Notes: a model not told the origin generated them from the sequence alone. A DNA stretch of 64,000 nt from Aquatica leii (GCA_035610365.1 CM069435.1:89189389-89253388); one strand, 5' to 3'; positions 13,411-27,260 are shown, counted from the stretch's first letter. Made by a program: numbers and translations.

Positions 13411-13427
13411 TAAAATTTAACTTATAT

Positions 13428-13439
13428 ACTAAAAATTAA
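13428..13439. repeat. candidate LINE target-site duplication, right
   Basis: Second copy of ACTAAAAATTAA, 18 nt after the LINE stop codon. Confidence 0.45.
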
Positions 13440-13613
13440 TTTGTATTTAAACTACATCAACTAAGTTTAAATAATATTTTAACTATAAATAAATTTCTTC
13501 AACACTGTAAAAAATTACTAAGAAAATCTACTAAAAATTAAGAATATTACTGCAAACTGAATAGCAAATTTACGAAATTTAAAGAAATTTTTTTTTTAAT
13601 TTCTTAAATTTAA

Positions 13614-13942
13614 TATTTATAAATAATTTATTAAGTTTTTGGTTAAGCTTTTTATTTTTTTAATTAATTTTGCCGACAGTTTCAACTAATATTTAGTCAT
13701 CATCAGGGCTAATTAACATTTTTCAAATATAAAAAAAGTTTAAATTTACAATATTTCAAACATCAAAAAACAAAATGTTTCACAATAATTTTTTGATGTT
13801 TGAAATGTAAATTTAAACTTTTTTTATATTTGAAAAATGTTAATTAGCCCTGATGATGACTAAATATTAGTTAAAACTGTCGGCAAAATTAATTAAAAAA
13901 ATAAAAAGTTGAACCAAAAACTTAATAAATTATTTATAAATA
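13614..13942. mobile_element. foldback / MITE-like element
   Basis: Near-perfect inverted repeat: arms 13614-13770 and 13789-13942 enclose only about 18 nt. Differences include a 3-nt indel and a few substitutions. It lies inside the satellite and has no coding sequence. Each arm holds a hammerhead-like core (see the ncRNA entry). Transcribed RNA would fold into one long hairpin. The family is unknown and the ends are approximate. Confidence 0.75.
13672..13709 (-). ncRNA. candidate hammerhead ribozyme core in foldback arm
   Basis: Minus strand: GCC-CTGATGA (13706-13700), then a stem formed by GACTAA and TTAGTT, then GAAAC (13683-13679), then TGTC and GGC. The outer GCC/GGC pair forms stem I. 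GTC is the canonical hammerhead cleavage triplet. Stem III would be only about 2 bp, as in known minimal type I hammerheads that act as dimers. The plus-strand copy in the right arm (about 13849-13886) has AAAAC for GAAAC, which removes the essential G12. Inference only; no activity data. Confidence 0.4.
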
Positions 13943-15819
13943 TATATTAATGGTTAATAATAAAATAACATATTAAATTTAATAATTAGTTTACAATGAT
14001 TTTCTTAATTTTTGGTAAATTTTCTTAGTAAAGTTATCGGTATTTTTTACAGTAATCGTGACAATTCAGTTTGACGATAACTAATTAAGTAAATTTCAGT
14101 AATTTTTATTGATACTTGTACTAAGTTATATTTATTTAATTGCGAATGAATCTTAAATTATTTTCAAGTTGGTTATCATATAAATTTAACGTCAATAAAT
14201 TTGCTAACTTTTATAATTAACAGTATTACTGAATTTTAACTACAATAATTTTATTATTATTATTTATAAATTAATTTTTGAAATATTTTTTAATTAAAAA
14301 TCAAAGAAATTTAATATTATTTATGTGAGTAACTTTTAATCATTATTAATTAATTTGTTTCTACACTACAATATTGTTTCAATATTATTTTCTAGAACGT
14401 AACAATTCAGTTTAACAAAAACTAATTAAGATAATTTTTGTAATTTAAAAAAAAATTTTTTTCAAAAAAACTAATTTTTATCGTTACAAGTTAATTAAAA
14501 TTTTTTCAGTAAATAAAATATTACATTAACGAAATTAGTAACGTTTTATAATTAACTATAATTATAATTACTAATTTGCTTTTAATAGCATTTCAGTTAT
14601 AAATTAGTTTTTGCTACGTGAGAATTTAGATTGACTACAACTAAGTAAATTAGAGAAATTTTGCAATAATTTGTTATTGCAATAAAAACAATTATTTTAA
14701 TTACAAAATTGGTTTAAATTATTTTTCAGTTAAAAATTACTAAAATTTACCATTAATGAACTCACAAACTTTTAATAATTAATAAGTAATTTGATTGTAA
14801 ACTACACTAATTACTTGATAATTTCTTAGTAAACTACACAATGATTTTGCTTTAATCGTAATTTAACTGTAAATAGTTTTTGCTACAAAATAATTTAATT
14901 TGACAATAGCTAATTCAATAGATTTTGGTAATTAAAAAATAATTAATCCGTGCACAAAAAATTATTTTTATAATTACAAATTAATTTAAAACATGTCGGT
15001 AAAAAATTTAAAAAATTTAACATTTATGAAAAAAGTAACTTGATAATTAAGAAGTATTTGGTTTGTAGACTACAGCAATTTGCTTTCAGCACTTCAGCTA
15101 TAAATTAGTCGTAACAACTCAGATTGACTACGACTAAGTAAAACAGAAATTTTCTAATAATTTGTTATTGCCCTAAAAATAATTGTTATTTTAATTACAA
15201 ATTAAGTTCACATTATTTTTCAGGTAAAAATGACTAAAAGTTAACATTAATAAACTCACAAACTTGTAATAATTAACAAGTTTTTGATTGTAAACTACAC
15301 TAATTAGTTGATAATTTGTTAGTAGTTTATCATTACAAATTAATTTTAAATTACTCAGAAAAAAATTAAGAAAATCTAGCATTTATGAAATGAGTAACTT
15401 TATAGAAAAATTTAACAATAATAAAATTAGTAATTTTTAATAATTAACATGTATTTTGTTTGTAGATTACAGCATTTGAGTTTAATAGCATTTAAGCTAT
15501 GAATTGGTTTTTGTTGCGTAAGAATTCCGATTGACTAGAACTGCAAATTGTTTTTAATTATTTTTAGGTTTAAAGTTACTAACATTGGTATTCATAAATT
15601 TACAAACTTTAAATAATTAACAAAGTAATTTGTTTGTGAACTACTCTAATTACTTAATAATTCCTTAGTAAACTACAACGATTTTACTTCAATCGTAATT
15701 TAACTCTGAATAGTTTTGTGCTGCCAAATAATTTAGTTTGACAATAACTAATTAACTACATTTTAGTATATATATGTTTAACTTTATTTATTCACCAAGT
15801 GTTACAAATTAATTATATT

Positions 15820-15975
15820 TACATTACATCACATTCTATAATACATTTATTACATTTTTTTTCTCCTCTCCTCTTAACTGTTTCCTCCTTCTCCATATTT
15901 CTGCCATCCACTCCGATTCTTTTCCGTTTTCTCCTAAGATTTTCTCTATTTTCTTAACCTTTTCTCTTAAAGTAC
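15820..15975 (-). mobile_element. 3' fragment of the purine-rich LINE
   Basis: Read on the minus strand, this matches the last roughly 120 bp of coding sequence of the LINE at 13290-13410: the counterparts of EEILDENGNGAEWMEEVWKR and RRKKLRGKE are recognisable, followed by a short 3' tail. It is a 5'-truncated insertion in opposite orientation within the same satellite. Confidence 0.7.
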
Positions 15976-18900
15976 ATTTTAGTAATTTTTTAATGATTTG
16001 ACCGTGTACAAAACAATTTTTATAATTACAAATTGATTTAATTCCAGTAAAAAATTAAGGAAATTGAATATTAATAAAATTAGTAACTTTCAATAATTAC
16101 CTAGTATTTTGTTTGTTGGCTACAGTAATTTAGTTTTAATAGCATTTTAGCTATGAATTAGTTTTTGCTACGTGACAATACAAACTGATAATAATAATTT
16201 ATTATTGCACTAAAAGCATGTTATTTTAATTAAAAATTATATTTAAATTATTTATCAGTTGAACATTACTAAAACTTAACATTAATAAACTAACACGCTT
16301 AATTAACAAGTAATTTGAATGTAAATTACACCAAATACTTGATAATTGGTTAGTAGGCTACAACGATTTTGCTTCAATCGTAATTTAACTGTGAATAGTT
16401 TTTTCTACAAATTTATTCAGTTTGACAATATCTAATTAACTAAATTTTAGTAATTAAAGAATAATTTGTTGGTGTACAAAAAATAATTATTATAATTGAA
16501 AATTATTTTTAAATTATTTTTTAGTCAAAAATAAAATAAATTTAATATTAATTAAATTCGTAACTTTTTAGGAAGTATTTTGCCTGTAGACCACAGCAAT
16601 TTGATTTTAATAGCATTTCAGTTATGAATTAATTTTTTGCTACGTGAGAATTCAGAATTTACTACAACTAAGTAAATCTGAAAAATTTTCTAATAATTTG
16701 TTATTGCGCTAAAAATAATTATTATTTTAGTTACAAAGTAATTTGTTTGTACACTACATCAATTAGTCAATAATTGGTTAGTAAATTACAACAATTTTGC
16801 TTTAATCGTAATTTTGAATCGTTTTTTGCTATAAAATACTTCAGTTTAACAATAACTAATTAAGTAAATTGTAGTAATTTTTGAATAATTTGTCGGTGCA
16901 CAAAAAATAATTTTTATAATTAAAAATTAATTTAAATTTTTTTAGTAAAACCTAAAAAAATAGCATTAATAAAGCTAATAACTTTTAATAATTAACAGAC
17001 ATTTTGTTTGTAGACTACAACGGTTTAATTTCAAGTATTACAGCTATGAATTAGTTTTTGTTACGTGATAATTTAGCTTGACTACAACTAAGTAAATCTG
17101 AAAAGTTTTCTAATAATTTGTTATTGCACTAAAAATAATTGTTATTTTAATAAATAATTATGTTTAGATTATTTTTCAGTTTAAAATTAGTAAAATTTAA
17201 TATCAATAAACTAACAATTTTTAAATAATTAAGAAACAACAAATTAATTAATATAACAATTATTTTGAATCACAAAATAATTCATTAACTTATAGGAATT
17301 AACTAATAATTTTCTTAAAATTAGGTTTAATTGTATTTTTAAATTATTTTTAGTTAAACTAGTGAAAAATAAAATTAATTATTAATTAACTTTTAATTAT
17401 TTAATTAAAAATTAATAATTTTTTTTACGTGACAATTTAGTTTGCTACTAATTAATTAAATTGCTTTTAATAACCTATTAATAATTTTGGTTTTAATTGA
17501 AAACTAGTATTAAAATGTTTAAAAAATTAGCAATAATTAATTGAATAAATTGAAATAATTAACAATAGTTTATCTAAACAATAATTTTGTTTCAATAGTA
17601 TTTTAGTCTCTAAATTATTTTTTGTTTTAGTATGTTATTAATAATTCAATTTTGCAGCATAAAAATTATTTATTTTTTAATAAAAACTACGAAAATTATA
17701 CTTTAATTAATTTAAAAACTTTTATCAACTCGTAAGTAATTTATTTTAAATTGAACTATAATTACTCCAGTACATAATTAAAAATTTGTCTTTGCAACAA
17801 AAGAATTAGTTTAATTAAAAATTACTTTTTAATCGTGTTTAGTTTTAATAATTGTTGGTTTAGTAACTTTTAGTAATTATGAACCTACTTGCTTTTAGAC
17901 TACAAAAAATTAGTTTCAATGATATTTTAACTCTGAATTATGTAATTTGACAATAAAAAATTATGTAAATTTTAGCAATTTCTTAATTATTTATTTTTGA
18001 ACATTGTTTTGCATACGAAATCATTTTAAATTGCTATTTGATTAACAGTTTAAAAGAATTAACGTTAATTAATTTTGTAATTTTTTTAATTAATTGTATT
18101 ATTGATTTGCAGTATTTACATCAAAAAATTAGTGTTAACTGCAAATTAGTTTTAAATAATTCTCAATTAAAAACCACAAAAATTTTAGAATAATTAATAA
18201 AGTGATTGTTAATACTTGACAATTGAATTTGACAATAATTAAATAAATAATTTTTAGTTAGTTACCAATAATTAAATTTTGAACTAAAAAACGTTTTGTT
18301 TTAATTGAAAATTGGTATTAAAATATTTTAAATAATTAAACAAAAAAAATTAACAACAATTAATTTAGTAAATTGAAATAATTAACAAGTGACAGTTCAT
18401 TTAATACAATAAGTTTGTTTAATAGTACTCTTAATTATTTCTTGTTTTAGCATGTAATTAATAATTTGGTTTTGCACCAAAAAAATTAGATTTAACTGTA
18501 AATTAAACATGTTTAGTCAACAATTACAAAAATCATACATTAATTAATTAAAAATTTTAATGGTTGGTAAGCAGCTTATATTTATACTGCAAGTTTGTTT
18601 TAGTAACATTTTAATTTTTATTTATTTTTTGTTACGAAACAAATCACTTAAACAATCTTTACTTCAGTACTTAACTAAAATGTGTCTTTGCAGCAAAAAA
18701 ATTAGTTTAATTACATATTATTTCTTTAAATCTTTTTTAATTTAACAATTGTTTATTTAGTAACTATTGTTAATTAACAACTAATTTTTTTTAAATAATA
18801 TATTAAGTATGAGTTATTAGTTTGAGAATAAATAAATTTTTAATTATTTTTTAATTAAAAAACTAATGTTAATTAGCTTAATAATTTTAAATTGTTAAGT

Positions 18901-21900
18901 AATTTATTTGTAGATTAGAAAAAAAATTGTTATGATGTAGCTCTAAATTATTTTTTGCTACTTGACAATTTAATTTGACAATAAGTAATTACGTTATTTT
19001 TAGTATGTAATTATTAATTTCTATTTGCATCAAAAAATTGGAGTTAACTGCAAATTAACTTTAAATCGTTTTCAATTAAAAACCATTAAATTTTGAGAGT
19101 AATAATTAAAATAATTTTTAATTGCTGACAATTAAAATTGACAATAATTAATTATAAATACCTTTCAGTAAATTACCTATAATTAATTTTAGACTACAAA
19201 AATTTGTTTCAATGACAGTTTATATCTGAATTATGTAATTTGACAATAAAAAATTACGTAAATTTTAGCAATAAAAAACTACTATTCAATTAAAAATTTA
19301 AAAAAGTTAACGTATTTTGTATTTTTTTATTAATTGTAATTATCAATTTGTAGTATTTGCATCAAAAATTAGTGTTAACTCCAAATTACTTTTAAATAAT
19401 TTTTAATTTAAAACCTTAAAAATTTCAAAATAATTAATAAAGTAGTTGTTAATGTTTGACAATTGAATTTGACAATAATTAATTAAATAACTTTTAGTAA
19501 GTTATCAATCTTAATTTTTGAACTAAAAGTGTTCAGTTAATAATTAAAAAATAATCAAAATTGATATTAAAATATTTTAAATAATTAAATTAAAAAAATT
19601 AACATAATATAAATTAGTGAATTGAAACAATTAACAAGTAATAGTTCATTTAATACAATAATTTTGTCTTAGTAGTGCTCTAAATTTTTTCTTGTTTTAG
19701 TATGTAATTAATAATTTGGTTTTGCACCATAAAAATTAAGTTTAACTGCAAATTAAACATGTTTAGTTAAAAATTACAAAAATCATATCTTAATTAATTA
19801 AATAATTTTTAATAATTGGTAGGTAGCTTATATTTATACTGAAAGTTTGTTTCCGTAACACATTGGTTTTTAATTATTTTTTGTTACGAAACAAATCACT
19901 TAAACAATCTTTAAATTATTTATTTTTAAAAATTGCTTTGAATACAAAAATTTTTAATTTACTTTGACAATTTAATTTTCCTATAATTAATTATTAATTT
20001 CTATTGCAATTAGAGTTAACTGCAAATTAATTTCAAATCATTTTCATTTAAAAACCACTAAGTTTTAGAATAATCAATAAAATAAGTTTTAATTGCTGAC
20101 AATTGCATTTGACAATTAATTATAGTACTTTCCAGTAAATTACAAATAGTGCATTTTTGAATCAAAAAATATTTTGTTCTAATTGCAAATTAGCCTTTGT
20201 CAATTTGTGTTTGCACTAAAAAAATTAAGTTTAACTACAATTTAATTATAAATCATTTTTAGTTTACAATCATAGAAATTTTACGTTAATTAATTTAGTA
20301 ATTTTAAATTGTTAGTAATTTCTTTGTAGACTAGAAAACATTTGTTATAATGTAGCTCTAAAATATTTTTTGTTACTTGACAATTTAACTTGACAATAGT
20401 TAATTACGTTATTTTCAGTATATAATTGTTAATTAGCATCTGCATAAAAAAATTTCAAATCATTTTTAATTAAAAACTACTAAAGTTTTAGAATGATTAA
20501 TAAAATAACTTTTAATTGCTGACAATTGCATTTGACAATTAATTATAAATACTTTCCAGTAAATTAGAAATAATTGATTTTTAAATCAAAAAATCTTTTG
20601 TTTTAATTGCAAATTAGTTTAAAAATATTTTAAATTAAACAAACAATAATTAACATTAATTAATTGAGTAAATTAAAATAATTATCAAATAATAGTTTAT
20701 TTAATACAAAAATTTTGTTTTAATAGTACTTAATTCTAAATAATTTTTTGTTACGTAACAATATAATTTCACAGTAACTAATTCAGTAATGAACTATTTT
20801 TAGTATTTATTTAATAATTTGTTTTGCAACAACAAAATTAGTTTAATTGCAAAGAATTTTTTAATCTTGTTTCGTTTAATGAATGTTGGGTTAGTAACTA
20901 TTAATACTGAATGACTATTTTGTTTGTAGACTACAAAAAAATGTTTTAATAGTACTTTAATTATGAATTGTTTAGTTTGACAATAAAGATTAAGTAAGTT
21001 TTAGCATTTTTTTAATCATTTATTTTGGAAAATTGTTTTGCGTGCAAAATAACTTTTAATTACTTTTTTATCAACTGTAACGTAGTTGCAAATTATTTTC
21101 TGCTACGTGACAATTTAATTTGACAATAATTAATTAAATAATTTTTGAACTATAAAATGCATTGTTTTGATTAAATATTAGTTTTAATTAATATTTCAAA
21201 ATTTTCACATTAATTAATTCAGTAAATTGAGATAATTCTTTAAATCACTTATAGTTAGTTACTAATAATTACGCTTTAAATCTAAGTATAATTTATTTTA
21301 ATTAAAAACTCGTTTTAATATATTTTTAGATTCAGAACACTAATTAATTTAGTAAATTATAAGAGTGTATAAATAATTAGTTTTATTAATACAAAAATAT
21401 TCTTTTAACATTATTTTAGCCTTGACTTATATTTTGCTACAAACAATTTATTTTAACAAAAACTAATTAAGTAAATTTTAATAATTTTCGAATCATCTGC
21501 TTTTGTATCAAAGATTTTAATCTAATTACAGTTTAATTTTAAATTATTTTTTAGTTAAAAACGAAATTTAACATTCAGAAACTTAGTAATTTATAATAAG
21601 TAATTTGTTTGTAGACTACAACAATTCTTATATAATTTTATGTATTGCTACGTAACAATTCAGTTTGCAATTAACTAAATTACTAAATTAGTAACTTTCA
21701 GTAATTGTTTTAATCAAAAATTAGTCTTTAATTATGTTTCAGTAAAAAATCAAGACAATTTTGGTAATTAACTTAGTTTCGTTAGATAATTAACTAAACA
21801 TTTTCAGGCTACAACAGTATTGTTTCAATAGTACTTTAGTTCTTTATTATTTTTAACTACAAGGCAATTTCGTTTTCAAAATAACTTAATTAATGTAATT

Positions 21901-22350
21901 AAGTGATAATTTGTAATTAAATTTAAAAAAATATTTTTGTCTAATTAACTTTTAGTAGTACGCATAATTTTTTTGGCAATAAAGTTGTTTATCTTAGTTT
22001 TATTTTCAAGTCAAATAAATTTTTACTAAAATACAATAAGATTTTATTATTTTTTGTATTGTTATTAATTTTGTTTTAAACTAATTTTGACAAGAAATCT
22101 AATAAAATAATAAATAATTGATTGAATTACTTTCAGGAAAAATTCTTGTTTACACTTAAACATTTCTGCTTTAATTTTAATTTAGTTTTATAATATTTTA
22201 TATCTACTACACAACAATAATAATCGGTTAAGTAATTATTATAAATTGTCTTACGATTTAATTTTACTTTAATAAAAAAATTGTTTCAATTATTTTGAAT
22301 TAATTTTTACTAATTGTCTGTTAAATTTATTAATATTCCTTTAGTAATTT

Positions 22351-24250
22351 TCTATTACTGATTACAACAGTATTCGGTTTGAATCAACGTTTGTAAAAAA
22401 TAATGTAGTAACGCTAACCAGTGAAGTTAATTTTTGGTTTAGTAACGCCGATTTAAACTTAACTAAATTTGCTTTTACTTTTTGAATAGAATCGCGGTAG
22501 TTTAAACTCGAAAAACTTAGAGAGAAGTTACTAAAAGCGCTTTTAAGCGCAATAACGCAATTTTAGTAATCTAACCTTAAGTTTCTCTTGTTTTTTTTTT
22601 CATTTGTTTATTTTAATAGAAAATCTAGTGACTTGAATGCATGACGTAATTGAGACGAGTGCTTTTTAGCCTGCTACGATCGTTTCCTGCTCCTTGTTGG
22701 AATATAAAAATCGACGCTAATTTCAACCCTTGTATTCTTAAATATATCTCATTTTTCATCCTCTGAATCTGACAGTCCCTATAATAAGAAAAATTGGTGG
22801 TGGGGTACCTAAGAGAGAGGAAAAAAGTGGAGGGGAAAAAAGTTATCGAGGGGTAAAAATTAAGTTAAAAGAAGGGTGAATAAAATAACGCGATATTGGA
22901 ATATCAACCATATTTGGATTTTTTTTCTGGTATTGATTTTTTTCGTTTTTGAGCCTACCGGTGGGTGCATAAGCGCGCAGATTTCTATATAAATCTAAGA
23001 CGATAAAAATGCGAAGGGTCCAACCCTTTTCCAATCTGTGATTTAAAGAACATAATCTAATCTCGAGCATTTTCCTCCACCCGTTAATGTCGTCCGTCTT
23101 TTTCCTACGTTTCGTTTTTATGCACGCAACGCGTTGCAACGCGGATCGAATGGAAATAAACGCATCTTTCTTTTGTTTTATGTAGAGAAATATCCACCTC
23201 TCTGATAAGCGTCTTAAAGAACGACGGCGACGAGCGAGGGACGCAGACGGGCGAATTTAAATTAGCCATTTTCATTTATTCGCCCTCGTTTCGAGTTGGT
23301 TTTTTCTCCGCGTCTCCGGCTCGAAAACTAATGGACCTCCATTCACAACGAATAATGCAACACTAAGTGCAATTTGTATTTTCAATTTTATTATTATGCA
23401 AATCGACAAAGTCGGCGATAATGCGAAAGCGATCGCGACCAACTATGATTCCGACTGTTAACAAGGCGTCAAGCTGCCAAAAATATTGTCATGTAAATAT
23501 CGGGCTCGGCGGTCACCAACCGCTGACCCTTAATTAACACCCTAACCTCAAAAAAAAATCGTAACAACTTTGGTGCGCAATCAAACAACGAAAAGGAAAA
23601 AGAAGAAAAAAAGAAGGAAACAAAAGAGGAGCGAAGTTAAAATTAAAACGGCGCGCTAATCGAAAAAGCGTCTCGGAATAAAAATTTTCAGACAAGGCAA
23701 AAAAGTAATGAGATCCTTGTTTTTATTGATTTTCCCAAGCAAATCGAGAGGGAATATTAAAAAGGTTTTCTTATTTTCTACGGGCACCTTTAAAAAGTTT
23801 TAAATTAAAGTTCCTGGCTCTCGGTATTAATTTTAACTCTTATTACAAGTTTTTACGTCTCGATTTTTAAAAGGTAATTTGAAAATGAAGAGAATTTACC
23901 TGTACGTTTTTTGTTGTGGTTTTTTTTACTATGAGTGTTACGTTCTACTGTAATTAATTGACAAATCCTACATAAAAATAAACAATTTTTTTTTTTATAA
24001 ATGCTTAACCAAATTAATAAAACATGTTTATTTATGAAGGCAATATGAGTTTTGAGTACGCGTTTCAGTTTTGTTTTTGTTGTAACGCCTACTGTGACAG
24101 CGATGCACAATACGGAAACAAAAACAAACAAAGCAATCACTATTAATTTGTAAACATTGTTTTTAATTTTTTTTTAATTTGTTGTTATTTATATAAAGTT
24201 GCCGTTTATTTACTTCGTTTAGTAAATTTTTAATTTTCTTAATTGGCATT
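22351..24250. other. non-coding stretch with a less AT-rich core
   Basis: No supported gene. The part at 22640-23680 is clearly less AT-rich, with CpG-containing patches such as 23220-23320. Minus-strand frames at 22843-23139 and 23853-24140 lack motifs. It could be conserved regulatory DNA between the two satellites. Confidence 0.4.
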
Positions 24251-24269
24251 AAAGCTTACGCGACACTTC

Positions 24270-27260
24270 TATTGGTTTTATTTTTAGAAAAATCATTTAA
24301 AAAAATTGCAGTTGACATTATATTTGCTAAAATTACGAGTTTTGTTTAATTATTTTTTTAAATTTTGGTCTGATTTAAGTAAAAAAAAAATATCGACTTA
24401 AAAAATAAATACTTTTTTGAAACTACTGCTAACAAGAAGTGTTATAAGCTCACAGATTTATTAAAAAAAATATATTTAGATTAAGAAATCCGTGGTTGCC
24501 ACGTTTACTTACTTTATTTAATCATTTAAGTTTACGTAATTTTGCAAGAGTTTTATTTGCAAAAAACAAAAAAAAGTAGTTAAGGAAAGTAAATGCTACA
24601 ATTACAGATTTTTTAACACTTTTTTTAAAATTACTTATGGTTAATTTTTATTAAAAAAACTGTTCTTTAATCACAAAAATTTTTTTAAAAAACGTTGCCA
24701 CCAAAAAGTATTTCAAAATCATCAGATTTTAAAAAAAAAGTTCAAGTGTGTTTTATTTATAAAAAATTATTTAAAAAATAATAGTCAACAAAAATAAATG
24801 CCACAATTCTTGATTCCTTTTTGTTAATTTCTTAGGCGTCTTAAATTTTCAAATTTATTTTTTTTAATTGTACTTTATAATAAAAATGCGTGGTTGTCAC
24901 GTTTACTAACTTTATGTAATTAATTTTTGTCACTAATTCATATTAAACATTTTTAACACTTTTAAATTTTACAAAAAATTATTTTTAATAATTTCAGTCA
25001 ACAATAATTAAATACATTGTTGCCACAATTACAGATTTTTTTAATTCTTTTATATTTTGTTTAATTCTTATGAAAAACGATTGTGGTTAAAATCAAATTA
25101 TTCTTTGTAACTGTTGCAATCAAAATGTTTTGACCTCATACATTTATATTTAAAAAAAATTTCACGTAATAATATAAAATGCATGGTTGCCACGATTATT
25201 TACTTTTTGCAATTAATTTCCTGTTTTTTAATTTATAATAAAGATTTTAACTTCTAAATGCTCATTTTCTTGCAAAAAATTATTTTAAATAATTGTAGTC
25301 AACAATAATTTAATACATTGTTGTCACAAAACAGTTTTTTCAATTGGTTTTTTTTTAATTTTTGTTCAAACAATTGTTATATTCTTTAAAAAGAAACAGT
25401 TTTAACAGAATTTTGATAACATAAACTTAAACTCACAGATTTATTGTAATTTTTTTATTTAGTAATAAAAATGCGAGGTTGCCAAAGTTGTCTTCGTTTA
25501 ATAAATGTTTTATTCACCTAATTCGCATTGATTAATTATGTAAGCTTTGCGTTTGTAATTTGCAATAAATTGTTTAAAAAAATCGTTGTTCGTTTGTTTA
25601 ATTTGTATAAAAAGCTTACGTACTCTTTAAAACCAAATTATGTGTTACAAACGTTGCTAACAACAAACGTTTTAAAGTTGCAATTTTTTTTTAAATTGTA
25701 CTTTGTAATAAAAATACGTGGTTGCCACGTTTACTTACTTTATATAATTATTTTTTAGTTTTTTTAGATTTTATAAACTTTTAAGTGCATTTTTTTTGTA
25801 AAAAAATATTGTAAATAATCTTAGCCAACAATAATTTAATACATTATTGCCACAACTATAATTTTTTTTTCCATTTCAAATTATTTTTTAAAACTTGCTA
25901 TCAAAAGTTATATATAAATTTATACGTTTAAAGAAATTGCACTAAAAAATATAAAATGCGTGGTTGCCACGTGTACTTACTTTATGTAATTAATATTTAG
26001 TTTTCTTAATTTACTTAAAAATTTTATAAACTTTTAAGGGCTTTGTATTTGCAAAAAATTATTTTAAATAAACGTAGTCAACAATAACTTAATCCATTGT
26101 TGCCACAATTACAGATTTATACAGAATTTTGTTAAATTTTTATGAAAAACGATTATGGTCAACATCAAATAATTTTTTTAACTCTTGTTACCAAAAATGT
26201 TTTGAGCTCTAAAATTTTTTGTTAAAAAAATGCACTTAATGTAAAACACATGGTTGCTATGCTAGCTTAGTTTATGTAATTAATTTTTAATTTTTTTAAT
26301 TGATATTAAGGATTATATAAGCTTTCAATTATTTTTTTTTGACAAAAAATTATTTTAAACAATCAACAATAATTTAATACAGTGTTGCCACAGTCAAAAA
26401 TTTTTTGAATTGCAGTTTGTTTAATTTTTATGACAATTGATTGTATAGTCCAAATTAAATTATTTCTTGAAAGTATTGCTACTAAAAGTGTTTTTATCTT
26501 TAAAAAAATTTCACGTACTAACATGAAATGCGTGGTTGCCATGTTTATTTGCTTTATGTAGTTAATTTTTAGTTTTCGTAATATACATTAATGATTATAT
26601 AAACTCTCAAGTGCGTTTTTTCTTTGCAAAAAATTGTTTTAAATAGTCGTAGCCAACGATAATTTAATACATTGTTAACAGAATTACCTACTGTGCGTTA
26701 TTTTGTGAATTTTGTTTAATTTTCATAAAAAACTATTGTAATCAAAATGAAATTTTTCAAACTGTTGCTACGAAAAGTGATCTTGGGCAACTTAATAATA
26801 TAGAATGCGTGGTTGCCACGTTTATCTACTTTTTAGTAAATTTTTATTAAAGTAAGACTTTTTTAGTGAAGTAAAATAGTGAAGTGAACTAAAATTTTGG
26901 TAAGTTACACCGTAACGAAAAGAGGACAGCACAGTCGCAGCAAACAATTTTTATTTACATTTGAAAAAAAACTGTTTTGAAAATTGTAATTGTAACAAAA
27001 ATACAAGCATAGTTCCCACAACCCCAATTTTGTACAATTAATATTTTACTTTTAAGTTTCTGTAAAAAATTGTTTGTCAAAAAACACCTAAAGTATGAAA
27101 CTCTCACATGTATTTAGTAATAAAAATGCGTTGTTGCCAAGTTTATTTACTTGATTTAACCAATCCTTTATTTTCTTAATTTGCATTAAAATTTACGTAA
27201 ACTTTCAGGTGTTTTTTATTTGCAAAAAATATTTTGAAAAAAGTATAAATTTAGGCGGTG
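24270..27260. repeat. satellite with a 13-bp dyad in each unit
   Basis: About ten units are marked by CGTGGTTGCCACG or close variants at 24491, 24889, 25182, 25474, 25717, 25959, 26249, 26531, 26808 and 27129. Spacing is 398, 293, 292, 243, 242, 290, 282, 277 and 321 bp. Most units hold a second dyad, CAACAAT and ATTGTTG about 10 nt apart, followed by CCACAATTACAG (near 25010, 25300, 25830, 26070, 26350 and, weaker, 26640). The order of boxes is constant. A non-repeat insertion or diverged segment lies at 26840-26960. No coding capacity. Confidence 0.85.

Larger units (their letters stand above)
10687..13427 (+). mobile_element. APE-type LINE, purine-rich, 5'-truncated and decayed
   Basis: Non-LTR retrotransposon remains, recognised from an endonuclease motif (GDFNAR near 10755), SDHQPL at about 11043, reverse transcriptase blocks with YADD, and a C-terminal Cys-His knuckle. 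The order endonuclease, RT, knuckle matches one long ORF2. The sense strand is extremely rich in A and G, so the opposite strand throws up long false frames. Candidate 12-bp target duplications flank it. No poly(A) tail is visible. Several frameshifts and stops make it non-functional. The clade was not assigned. It sits inside the AT-rich satellite. Confidence 0.85.
13440..22350. repeat. AT-rich satellite array with alternating unit types
   Basis: Long diverged tandem array. Type A boxes read AGTTTGACAATAACTAATTA (near 14068, 14897, 15736, 16418, 16842). Type B boxes read GATTGACTACAACTAAGTAA (near 14630, 15121, 16650, 17077, with weaker copies near 15530 and 16188). A and B often alternate at about 190-270 bp, giving a dimer near 430-490 bp. 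Every unit also carries 'TTTTAATAATTAACAAGTAA' and 'TTTTAGCTATGAATTAG'-like words. East of 17.2 kb the units are shorter and more diverged ('TTGACAATAATTAATT'). No genes were seen. Confidence 0.7.

Noticed and set aside
22843..23139. 98-codon minus-strand frame starting MQRVACIKTKRRKK
   Set aside because: Basic and unstructured with no recognisable domain; not proposed as a gene or as an upstream exon of the 9.5 kb gene.
24270..27260. CRISPR-like regular spacing of a short palindromic word
   Set aside because: Units are 240-400 bp with related sequence between the dyads; this is a eukaryotic satellite, not repeat-spacer structure.
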